Part shown: positions 1-5,445 of the stretch, piece by piece
How the letters are laid out: every line of letters starts with the position of its first letter
Position numbering within the stretch: position 1 is the stretch's first letter
From: RYN-417 sp043743105
GTDB taxonomy: Bacteria; Patescibacteriota; Saccharimonadia; Saccharimonadales; JACDBH01
Direction of reading: 5' to 3'
Assembly (NCBI GenBank): GCA_043743105.1
Contig: JAYTXD010000022.1
Location: 1-11,083 of the forward strand
Length of the DNA stretch: 11,083 nt
The notes under the pieces: generated by a model
The model's database searches: none
What the model saw: the letters and a program-made list of their open reading frames with translations, nothing else
What the model was told of the DNA's origin: nothing
Translations under genes and position numbers: made by a program

Positions 1-2
1 AG

Positions 3-383
3 AAGTCCTTGCACTTCCATGCCTTGATAAAAGGTTTTAGGGGGAACATCAAGCAAGCAGTTAATCCTAAAAATGGCAGAATTCTACGTGGTATTTACAG
101 TATACCTAGTTACAGATCAGGATTCTCAAACTTAAAAAAGATTAAGGATACAAAAGAAAGCCATGCAAAGGTAGGCAGTTATTTAGGCAAATATATAACT
201 AAGGATATGGTAAGTTTTCCGAATAAGCATCGCTATATGTGCTCAAGTGAGCTGGCATTACCGATTGTGGAATATAACCCACCAGCATGGCATAAAGGCT
301 TAAAACCTCTAAAGCAATATGTAAATGATTACGGTATAACTTTGATATTTGATTACATTTCGCCGTTAGTAGGAATGAGATGA
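3..383 (+). CDS. HUH rolling-circle replication initiator (Rep), 5'-truncated
   Basis: Rolling-circle Reps nick one strand of their origin with a catalytic tyrosine and hold the divalent metal with a His-hydrophobic-His (HUH) motif. The frame is open from the left edge. The first visible residues include HFHAL, the HUH motif, and about 50 residues later comes GSYLGKYITKD, which matches the Y-x2-3-K-Y-x2-K catalytic-tyrosine motif of inovirus G2P or small-plasmid Reps. A TTG at position 9 could be read as a start, but the HUH motif follows it immediately, so the real start lies upstream and motif 1 is outside the window. About 60 residues follow the tyrosine motif with no helicase domain visible. 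The stop codon overlaps the ATG of the next gene (ATGA, 380-383), so translation is probably coupled. Confidence 0.72.
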   Translation, partial: KSLHFHALIKGFRGNIKQAVNPKNGRILRGIYSIPSYRSGFSNLKKIKDTKESHAKVGSYLGKYITKDMVSFPNKHRYMCSSELALPIVEYNPPAWHKGLKPLKQYVNDYGITLIFDYISPLVGMR

Positions 384-553
384 CCGTATCAGTAAAGAAT
401 ATAGGTAATTTAATAATTACCGTTAAAGAAGCTAGAAAGATTTTAGGCAAAACATATGATAAGTACAGTGATGAGTATATAGAACGACTCATTCTCTCCT
501 TAGATAGTATTGCCGAATCATACATTAAATCGATTCCAAAATACGACATATGA
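380..553 (+). CDS. 57-aa hypothetical protein coupled between Rep and recombinase
   Basis: ATG at 380 overlaps the Rep stop (ATGA), and its own TGA at 551-553 overlaps an ATG at 550 of the recombinase (ATGA again). This double coupling argues that the ORF is real even though it has only 57 codons. The protein starts MTVSVKNIGN and is then mostly charged and helix-prone (TVKEARKILGK, YSDEYIERLILSLDSIAESY), with no cysteines, signal peptide or membrane segment. I do not recognise a named family. By position it could be a recombination directionality factor, a recombinase partner or a copy-control protein; this is inference from context only. Confidence 0.62.
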   Translation: MTVSVKNIGNLIITVKEARKILGKTYDKYSDEYIERLILSLDSIAESYIKSIPKYDI

Positions 554-2157
554 ATGATACACTTAAACTTAATACAGGAGGGAATGATTCACTGATGAGG
601 GCTATCGCATATGTTCGAGTATCTAGCGAAGAGCAAGTACACGGAACGAGTCTTGGTAGTCAGATCAAAGCATGTCTTGAATTTGCAGAAAAGCAAGGTT
701 TACAGTTAGATAAAAATGATATTTTTAGTGAAGAAGGTGTCTCAGCCAAAATCATTGACCGCCCACAACTTGCAGCGATGCTAGAGTTTTGCGCTAAGAA
801 TAAAGGTAAGATTCACTATTGTATCGTCTGGAAAGTAGATAGATTGGCTCGCAGGAGTGAGTATCACCATATCATCAAAGCTCAACTTGCTAAGTTTGGT
901 GTAAGGCTTATATCAGTAACGGAACCAATAGGGGATGACCCGACAGGTAACTTAATGGAAAGTATGCTGGCAGCATTTGCTCAGTTTGACAATGATATCC
1001 GTACTCTACGTGCAACAACTGGAATGAAAGCACGTACCCAACAAGGAGGCTGGCCTCATGCTGCACCATACGGACTTAAAAAGATACGTTCAGCATCAGG
1101 TGGTGCAACCCTAGCTCCTGTAGAATCTGAAGCTCTTTTGATGAAAAAACTCCTTGAAAAGTTTGCAACTGGCGATTACACCATTAAACAAATAACTGAT
1201 ATGGCTTACAAAATGGGAATGCGTAAAAAGAATGGTGGCAAACGTAGTTGGGAAGCAATGAAGAATCTTCTTACTAATCCTTTGTACGCTGGGTTTGTTA
1301 AGTCAAAATTTACTGATGGCGAACTAATCAAAGGATTACACGAATCTATTATTACTGAAAAAACTCACTTTAGAATTCTAGCTATCATAAATGGCGATAT
1401 CAAAAAGTATAGTAAACATGCTGAATTAGAATGGCCATTACGAGGAGGATTTCTAAAACATACCTGTGGTCTATCTGCTACTGGTAGCGCACCACGAGGT
1501 CGAAATGGTCCAAGTCCTCGCTATCACTGCTCTACCTGTAAGGCAACGAGCATAAAACACATAAGTAAGCGGCGTGAAGAAGTACATGATGATTTCATGG
1601 CTCTGCTAGCTAAAATAAAGCCCGATGAGCCAACCCAGATGTTATTTAAGCAAGTCGTACTTAAACGATGGAATAATGAGTATAAAGAAGCTATAGAGCA
1701 TAATGCGAATCTTAATCGCGAGCTGGAAGCTATCAATGAAAAGAAATCACGCATTATTGATCTTTTTATTGACGGCAAGCTATCCGAATCAGAGAAAGTT
1801 CAAAAGTTATCAGAAGTAGATAAAACGACAGCGCAGATAAAAATTCAAAGTATAGAAGCCGACAAATACATTACTAAAAAGGAAGCTATTATCGATGGTG
1901 CACTACTTTTTATGTCGGACGCTGGTTTATTCTGGAACCTATCTGATATAAGCGTTCGCCGAAGAGTACAGGATGCTATATTTCCCGAAGGAGTTACTTA
2001 TGATTTTGACAATGGATTTGGAACCGTAAAATTAGCAGAATCATATCAGTTAATGACTGAGGTTTCTGAAGCTAAAGTGTTGAATCGTAATTTGGCAGGA
2101 GTGACAGGGATCGAACCTGCGACCATCGGTTTTGGAGACCGGTACTCTACCAGCTGA
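550..2157 (+). CDS. Large serine recombinase (resolvase/integrase family)
   Basis: This family catalyses site-specific integration and excision by a serine-linked strand exchange. The N-terminal resolvase domain (about residues 16-160) opens with RAIAYVRVSSEEQ; the first Ser after YVRV, S25, is the expected nucleophile, and the conserved arginines of KVDRLARRS follow. Next comes a recombinase DNA-binding domain (about 170-290, with QGGWPHAAPYGLKK), a zinc-ribbon-like region (about 300-330) and a coiled coil (about 370-445). The zinc ribbon looks altered: YHCSTC is kept, but the first pair reads KHTCG, with one Cys apparently replaced by His. ATG 550 overlaps the upstream stop; an alternative start at 595 lies 12-13 nt after an AGGAGG and gives the family-typical MRAIAYVRVS terminus. 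The last about 20 codons and the TGA are antisense to tRNA-Trp, so the extreme C-terminus is imposed by the integration site. Confidence 0.88.
   Translation: MNDTLKLNTGGNDSLMRAIAYVRVSSEEQVHGTSLGSQIKACLEFAEKQGLQLDKNDIFSEEGVSAKIIDRPQLAAMLEFCAKNKGKIHYCIVWKVDRLARRSEYHHIIKAQLAKFGVRLISVTEPIGDDPTGNLMESMLAAFAQFDNDIRTLRATTGMKARTQQGGWPHAAPYGLKKIRSASGGATLAPVESEALLMKKLLEKFATGDYTIKQITDMAYKMGMRKKNGGKRSWEAMKNLLTNPLYAGFVKSKFTDGELIKGLHESIITEKTHFRILAIINGDIKKYSKHAELEWPLRGGFLKHTCGLSATGSAPRGRNGPSPRYHCSTCKATSIKHISKRREEVHDDFMALLAKIKPDEPTQMLFKQVVLKRWNNEYKEAIEHNANLNRELEAINEKKSRIIDLFIDGKLSESEKVQKLSEVDKTTAQIKIQSIEADKYITKKEAIIDGALLFMSDAGLFWNLSDISVRRRVQDAIFPEGVTYDFDNGFGTVKLAESYQLMTEVSEAKVLNRNLAGVTGIEPATIGFGDRYSTS
2093..2157. 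other. Putative attachment junction (att) in tRNA-Trp
   Basis: The recombinase frame has no stop before the tRNA and terminates at TGA 2155-2157, antisense to the D arm. An integrase gene ending inside a tRNA is a classic mark of an att site in the tRNA 3' part, with the intact tRNA restored on integration. The crossover and identity block cannot be placed because the other junction lies outside the window. Use of a tRNA by a serine (rather than tyrosine) recombinase is less common, which lowers confidence. Confidence 0.5.
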
Positions 2158-2168
2158 GCTACACTCCT
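2093..2168 (-). tRNA. tRNA-Trp (anticodon CCA), CCA tail encoded
   Basis: The minus strand reads AGGAGTG at the 5' end (2168) and CACTCCT at the 3' end, a perfect 7-bp acceptor stem, followed by discriminator G (2096) and an encoded CCA (2095-2093). The D arm is GCTC-AGCTGGTA-GAGT, the T arm GCAGG-TTCGATC-CCTGT, and the variable loop has 5 nt. The anticodon loop is CTCCAAA, giving CCA, so it decodes UGG as Trp. The anticodon stem has four pairs plus a terminal C-A mismatch. The gene is tail-to-tail with and overlapped by the recombinase frame (to 2157). Confidence 0.95.
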
Positions 2169-2171
2169 AAG

Positions 2172-2187
2172 TGATACATATGTATCA
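2172..2187. repeat. Perfect 16-bp palindrome at the tRNA-Trp start site
   Basis: TGATACATATGTATCA is its own reverse complement and lies between the tRNA 5' end (2168) and the predicted -10 box. It covers the first transcribed bases, a typical place for a dimeric repressor operator; in RNA it would fold as a short hairpin in the pre-tRNA leader. No function is known to me. Confidence 0.6.
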
Positions 2188-2194
2188 GGTAGGG

Positions 2195-2223
2195 ATTATA
2201 CCGTAACTCATCACAAATCTACA
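2195..2223 (-). promoter_or_regulatory. Promoter of tRNA-Trp
   Basis: Minus strand: a perfect TATAAT (2200-2195) lies about 26 nt before the tRNA 5' end, with a weak -35-like TGTAGA (2223-2218) at 17-nt spacing. Transcription would begin near 2188, just at the edge of the 16-bp palindrome, leaving a leader of about 20 nt for RNase P to remove. Confidence 0.5.
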
Positions 2224-2224
2224 C

Positions 2225-2393
2225 CTATACTGGACTTACTCAAAGCTCACTCACCCCCAGGCCAAATCTGACCATAGTAAAAACTGTTTTTCTTCTCTCG
2301 ATGTATCCATAGGTATATCATATTCAGATAAAACAGTTTTCACTCGGCCATATTTACCCTGGGAACGAGCGATTTTGCGCAAGTCCAGTATAG
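2225..2393 (-). ncRNA. Long imperfect hairpin, candidate structured RNA or fold-back element
   Basis: The outer 13 nt (2225-2237) are the exact reverse complement of 2381-2393, and an inner 11 nt (2280-2290) of 2330-2340. The sequences between them (2238-2279 and 2341-2380) also align as an inverted repeat. By hand I count about 50 identical positions of 66 per arm with two 1-nt gaps and a 39-nt central loop (2291-2329). Nine of ten transition differences are of the kind that gives G-U pairs in a minus-strand transcript. That bias favours a minus-strand RNA hairpin over a decaying DNA repeat. No U-tract follows, so it is not an ordinary terminator. Alternatives are a MITE-like element without clear target duplications, or an inverted duplication. 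A 48-codon ORF lies within it and is probably incidental. Confidence 0.45.
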
Positions 2394-2558
2394 CCATCCC
2401 AAATCAAAACATGTCTTTTTGACCGCGCTTGACTGGCCATAACTGTTTGAGCCAAGATATGGTTTTGTAGAATTTGGGAGCTTAACAGTGAGTTAAATTA
2501 ATTTTCTAATGTTTGATAGGATGGAGGCGTAACATTTCTTACCTGAGAAAATTATTTT

Positions 2559-3257
2559 CTAGCGTAAGCCGAGCTTAGAACTACATGCTGGCCAAGGGCC
2601 CCAGCCGCGAGCTGCCTGGACGCGTGAAGCAATTTCTATCTGCTGATCGCGCGAGGCTAAGTCTGCACGCTCTGCATAAGCACCGCCGCCGTTACCAAGC
2701 CATGTACCATAGTCAAACTGCACACCACCGTAAAAACCATTACCCGTATTGATAGCCCAGTTACCACCCGATTCACAAGCTGCTAACTGGTCCCATGCAC
2801 TACCATCAGAAGCATATGTTACTGGTGCAACTACGTATTTCTGTTGGTGAGGCGCATACACAACAACCGAGCTTACCACAGCTGATGCTGCAGGTAGTTC
2901 ACGGCTCTCTAAAACTTCCTCAGCAAGAGGAACACGAATTTTATCGCCTGGGTTAATTATATCTGGGTTGGCTATATGAGTGTTGGCGTCAAAAAGCCGT
3001 ACATAGGTAACTCCATGGGCATCTCCGATTGCTGTTAAAGTATCTCCCGAAGCAACCTCTACCACTACTGGTGGTGGCGTTGGTGCAGCAACAGGCACTA
3101 CACCTGGTATTTTTACGTCACTTAGTGTTTTAGCAACTGTAACTACTGTGCCGTCCTTTTGTATCCCCACTGCTTTAGTTTGTACTTGGCCAGTAACATT
3201 GATGGCTGCGATACCAACCGACGAAAATAAGAGCGCACTTAATAAACGTACCTGCAT
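2559..3257 (-). CDS. Secreted LysM + Rpf-type transglycosylase-like peptidoglycan hydrolase
   Basis: Rpf domains are lysozyme-like glycosidases that cleave peptidoglycan; LysM binds its glycan strands. The 232-aa protein has an N-terminal signal-type segment (RLLSALLFSSVGIAAINVTG, residues 4-23), a proline/valine-rich spacer, a LysM (about 64-110: VASGDTLTAIGDAHGVT ... NPGDKIRVP), a linker, and a C-terminal Rpf domain (about 154-229). ACESGGNW carries the expected catalytic glutamate E162, and C161 and C225 are placed for the family disulfide. AAGGAGG (3268-3262) lies 4 nt before the ATG and fixes the start. The gene is monocistronic and divergent from the ATPase gene. In an epibiotic CPR cell it could remodel its own wall or open that of an actinobacterial host; this is inference. 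Confidence 0.9.
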   Translation of the reverse strand: MQVRLLSALLFSSVGIAAINVTGQVQTKAVGIQKDGTVVTVAKTLSDVKIPGVVPVAAPTPPPVVVEVASGDTLTAIGDAHGVTYVRLFDANTHIANPDIINPGDKIRVPLAEEVLESRELPAASAVVSSVVVYAPHQQKYVVAPVTYASDGSAWDQLAACESGGNWAINTGNGFYGGVQFDYGTWLGNGGGAYAERADLASRDQQIEIASRVQAARGWGPWPACSSKLGLR

Positions 3258-3298
3258 TTAACCTCCTTATACCCCTGCAATAACACCCCTGCGTTTTA

Positions 3299-3328
3299 TA
3301 AATAGCGTCGCAAAAATTTAGATGTCTA
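3299..3328 (-). promoter_or_regulatory. Promoter of the LysM-Rpf gene with overlapping palindrome
   Basis: Minus strand: TAGACA (3328-3323), an 18-nt spacer, then TATTTA (3304-3299), about 40 nt upstream of the start codon. The dyad TTTAGA-TG-TCTAAA (3317-3330) overlaps the -35 box exactly, a layout expected of an operator. TAGACA is also the -35 proposed for rplK in this window. Confidence 0.4.
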
Positions 3329-3530
3329 AAGGGTTTGTTGTTGCACTTTTTCACCTCACATGAAAAAAGCACAAGCTTTAACATTAACTTACCACGAAAT
3401 ATATGTCAACTCTAACCAAAATAGTTTCATAAAACCTATCTGTAGACTTGTTGATATTGCGAAATATATTTTATTGTTACAGCAACTAATTTTTATAAGT
3501 ACTTACAGCGATTTATCGACATTTATTAAT

Positions 3531-3558
3531 TTGAAAATAATTACATCTGTTATACAAT
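3531..3558 (+). promoter_or_regulatory. Promoter of the P-loop ATPase gene, possibly leaderless
   Basis: TTGAAA (3531-3536), a 16-nt spacer, then TACAAT (3553-3558). Only 8 nt separate the -10 box from the ATG at 3567, and no Shine-Dalgarno lies between them, so transcription would start at or next to the A of the start codon. Confidence 0.5.
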
Positions 3559-3566
3559 ATTTAAAT

Positions 3567-4229
3567 ATGGAAAAAATTGTGCCCGAAAAGCCTGTTCTCC
3601 TACTGATGTATGGATTTCCTGGTTCAGGTAAAACATACTTTTCCCGTCAATTTTGTGAAGAAGTACAGTCGGCCCATCTAGAAGAAGATCGTATCCGCTA
3701 TGAGTTGTTTGAAAAGCCACGCTTTAGTAAACAAGAAAACTTTGCCCTCAACCGAATTATGGAATACATGACTAGCGAGTTTTTGACAGCAGGCGTTAGT
3801 GTTATTTATGATATGAACGCCATGCGCATTAGCCAGCGCCGTACCTTGCGAGAAATTGCCCGCAAGCGAAACGCCGAAATTCTTATTGTTTGGTTCCAGC
3901 TCGATGCCGACACGGCATACCTGCGTAATAACACACGAGATCGCCGTAAGCTAGACGACCGATATGCTGCTGGTTACGACGTAGAACGGTTTAAATCAAT
4001 CGCGGCATACATGCAGCAGCCAGAACCTACCGAGGACTTTATTGTTATTAGTGGTAAGCACAACTACCCATCACAGCGCAGCGGTGTTGTTAAAAAGCTA
4101 GCAGACCAACACGTTATCAGAAAAAGTGACGCGATGCATAAAATGATCAAACCCCATCTAGTTAACCTAGTGCCTAACAATAGCCACAGTCACGATACGC
4201 AAGGCCGCCAAAATATTAATCTGAGCTAG
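3567..4229 (+). CDS. P-loop ATPase / kinase-like protein (AAA_33 type)
   Basis: The 220-aa protein resembles the ATP-binding proteins grouped with polynucleotide kinases and zeta toxins, which phosphorylate small molecules or nucleic-acid ends; the substrate cannot be told. The Walker A motif is GFPGSGKT (residues 16-23) after a hydrophobic strand (VLLLMY). An acidic strand end (VSVIYDMNAMR) fits the substrate-binding aspartate, and an Arg-rich lid-like segment (NNTRDRRKLDDRYAAGYD) follows. The C-terminal 40 residues look disordered and His/Asn-rich. I chose ATG 3567 because a promoter lies directly before it and the Walker strand follows; an in-frame ATG at 3360 would add 69 unlikely residues. 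The metallopeptidase gene follows after 6 nt, so the two are co-transcribed. Confidence 0.75.
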   Translation: MEKIVPEKPVLLLMYGFPGSGKTYFSRQFCEEVQSAHLEEDRIRYELFEKPRFSKQENFALNRIMEYMTSEFLTAGVSVIYDMNAMRISQRRTLREIARKRNAEILIVWFQLDADTAYLRNNTRDRRKLDDRYAAGYDVERFKSIAAYMQQPEPTEDFIVISGKHNYPSQRSGVVKKLADQHVIRKSDAMHKMIKPHLVNLVPNNSHSHDTQGRQNINLS

Positions 4230-4235
4230 CTAATT

Positions 4236-4943
4236 ATGTCCGCAAAGCAATTTGAAGTCAGCGGTATTGGTACTGTTACTATCATCAAAAGAAGCGGCAG
4301 TAAGTCTATTCGCCTAGGTTTTGATAGCAAAAGCGGTGTGCGCGTAAGCATCCCATCGTGGGTGCCATATCTAGCTGGCGTTAAATTTGCTCAGGACCGA
4401 GCCGACTGGATTGCCAAACATCAACCTAGTACAACGCGACTCTTTAGCTCTGGTGACAGAATAGGCAAGGCGCACCATATGACGTTAGTGCCAGATGCGG
4501 CGGTCAAAAGCACCCAGGTACGCTTGAAGGGCAGCGAGATAATCGTCAAATATCCTGGCCGCTGTAATTTTGATGATCCTGGCGTGCAAGCAGCAGCCGA
4601 ACGCGGTGCCAAAAAAGCCCTATGGAAGGAGGGCGAGCGCTTGTTACCTCAGCGGCTTACACTTTTGGCCCAGCAACATAGTTTTAAATTTAGTAACATC
4701 ACCGTAAAGCAGCTTAAAACCAAATGGGGTAGCTGTAACCAAGATCACGAAATTACGCTTAATTATTATCTAATGCAGCTACCTTGGCTTTTAATAGACT
4801 ACGTGCTTATTCATGAGTTGGTACACACCGAGCACCTCAATCATTCTGAAGCATTTTGGCAACGGTTTGAAGAAGCTTTGCCCAGGGCAAAAAAAATCCG
4901 TAACGAACTAAAAACATATAAAACATCGGTTATCCCTAATTAG
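4236..4943 (+). CDS. YgjP-like (DUF45) zinc metallopeptidase-domain protein
   Basis: The 235-aa protein has the gluzincin signature HELVHTEHLNHSEAFW: H193, E194 and H197 form HExxH, with H203 as the likely third zinc ligand. It also has the family's conserved KTKWGSC (about 161-167) and the ITLNYYLMQLP strand. The length fits the YgjP/M48-related family, whose substrates are mostly unknown. No signal peptide or membrane segment is visible, so it is probably cytoplasmic. The start ATG lies 6 nt after the ATPase stop and has no clear Shine-Dalgarno, consistent with translational coupling. Confidence 0.85.
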   Translation: MSAKQFEVSGIGTVTIIKRSGSKSIRLGFDSKSGVRVSIPSWVPYLAGVKFAQDRADWIAKHQPSTTRLFSSGDRIGKAHHMTLVPDAAVKSTQVRLKGSEIIVKYPGRCNFDDPGVQAAAERGAKKALWKEGERLLPQRLTLLAQQHSFKFSNITVKQLKTKWGSCNQDHEITLNYYLMQLPWLLIDYVLIHELVHTEHLNHSEAFWQRFEEALPRAKKIRNELKTYKTSVIPN

Positions 4944-4961
4944 AGACATCACTAGTTAAGT

Positions 4962-4990
4962 TTGACTAAAAGCCCATCAAAGAGTAGTAT
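4962..4990 (+). promoter_or_regulatory. Promoter of the secE-nusG operon
   Basis: TTGACT (4962-4967), a 17-nt spacer, then TAGTAT (4985-4990), predicting a start near 4997. The secE leader would then be about 50 nt and would begin just before the hairpin at 5002-5025. A second TTGACA (4990-4995) has no good -10 partner. Confidence 0.5.
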
Positions 4991-5001
4991 TGACAATATT
5001 G

Positions 5002-5025
5002 ACCTACAAATATCGTAGGTTTTTT
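5002..5025 (+). terminator. Small intrinsic-terminator-like hairpin in the secE leader
   Basis: ACCTAC (5002-5007) pairs with GTAGGT (5015-5020) around a 7-nt loop and is followed by five more T residues. It is a short, weak stem. It either stops read-through from the metallopeptidase gene or acts within the secE leader, since the best promoter candidate is upstream of it. Confidence 0.4.
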
Positions 5026-5046
5026 AATTGCAAGGGTGAAATAACA

Positions 5047-5445
5047 ATGGCAGACAAGGCAGACAAGAAGCCGCGTGTTCGAAAAATAGAGACTGTTCGC
5101 GAGCGAAACGAAAAAGCCACTCTAAAAGCAACCGCTGACGCTAGTAAAGTCAAAAAACGTCCCGTACGTAAGGTAGCAGGAGCGGTTACGAAGCCGTTAG
5201 GATTTATCGCAAAACCATTTAAGATCCGTCCAGTGCGTTTTGTCTCTAAATGGGTTAGCCTAATTTTGGTACCTCGCTACTTCCGCAATGCGTTTAAAGA
5301 ACTACGCCAAGTAACCTGGCCAACGCGCCGCGTAACCTGGAAACTTACGTTTGCAGTACTCATTTTCGCAGTAGTATTCGGCTTTTTAATCAGCGTAACT
5401 GATTACGGCCTCGATAAAGTAATGAGAAGGATTGTATTAAGGTAA
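5047..5445 (+). CDS. secE: Preprotein translocase subunit SecE
   Basis: SecE clamps SecY in the SecYEG protein-conducting channel of the cytoplasmic membrane. Of 132 residues, the C-terminal half carries the family signature: RNAFKELRQVTWPTRR (about 80-95), then one transmembrane helix (about 98-117, LTFAVLIFAVVFGFLISV). The first about 75 residues form a lysine/arginine-rich, low-complexity extension absent from short bacterial SecE. ATG 5047 is preceded by AAGGGTGA (5032-5039); a TTG at 4990 would add 19 residues that overlap the leader hairpin. The stop overlaps the nusG start (TAATG), which indicates coupling; secE-nusG order is widely conserved. Confidence 0.92.
   Translation: MADKADKKPRVRKIETVRERNEKATLKATADASKVKKRPVRKVAGAVTKPLGFIAKPFKIRPVRFVSKWVSLILVPRYFRNAFKELRQVTWPTRRVTWKLTFAVLIFAVVFGFLISVTDYGLDKVMRRIVLR

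Larger units (their letters stand above)
1..2168. mobile_element. Right end of an integrated element (Rep + serine recombinase) abutting tRNA-Trp
   Basis: Three + strand genes, an HUH-type Rep (cut by the window edge), a 57-aa ORF and a large serine recombinase, are joined by two ATGA overlaps and run straight into the 3' side of a tRNA-Trp gene. A replication initiator plus a site-specific recombinase at a tRNA is the usual layout of an integrated plasmid or filamentous-phage-like element. The base composition here is visibly more A+T-rich than in the ribosomal cluster, and all three genes stop with TGA while none of the eleven complete host genes does. The outer boundary is not in the window. 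The inner boundary must fall within or next to the tRNA (2093-2157). Whether it is a plasmid, a prophage or an ICE-like element cannot be told from this end. Confidence 0.65.
2169..2558. other. 390-nt intergenic region: tRNA promoter, palindrome, long fold-back
   Basis: No convincing protein gene is visible here. The stretch holds the tRNA-Trp promoter (2195-2223), a perfect 16-bp palindrome (2172-2187) and a fold-back of about 169 nt (2225-2393). A short inverted repeat TTAAC/GTTAA (2482-2486/2492-2496) and an A/T-rich dyad overlapping the stop of the upstream minus-strand gene (2546-2560) are present but weak. Between 2394 and 2545 I see no clear promoter or other gene. Confidence 0.6.
3258..3566. 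other. Divergent intergenic region between rpf-like gene and P-loop ATPase
   Basis: This 309-nt stretch carries back-to-back promoters: one for the minus-strand LysM-Rpf gene near 3299-3328 and one for the ATPase at 3531-3558. It also has a direct repeat ACCCCTGC (3271-3278 and 3285-3292) in the Rpf gene leader and the palindrome TTTAGA-TG-TCTAAA (3317-3330). The ATPase frame stays open back to 3360, but that stretch is A/T-rich, lacks a ribosome site and holds a promoter, so I treat it as non-coding. Confidence 0.6.

Noticed and set aside
199..549. Minus-strand 116-codon open frame opposite Rep and the 57-aa gene
   Set aside because: It is antisense to the HUH Rep with its motifs and to the doubly coupled small ORF; no family resemblance and no ribosome site.
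2085..2157. Protein tail VTGIEPAT... as a real recombinase domain
   Set aside because: It is simply the antisense translation of the tRNA-Trp gene and not a conserved domain.
2251..2397. Minus-strand 48-codon ORF inside the long fold-back
   Set aside because: It has no convincing Shine-Dalgarno and both halves are mutually antisense parts of the hairpin; the pairing pattern explains the sequence better than coding does.
3271..3292. ACCCCTGC direct repeats as a CRISPR-like or iteron array
   Set aside because: Only two 8-nt copies 14 nt apart; no further units are present.
3360..3566. N-terminal extension of the P-loop ATPase from ATG 3360
   Set aside because: The stretch is A/T-rich, contains the promoter, and the protein fold starts naturally at MEKIVPEKPVLLLMYG.
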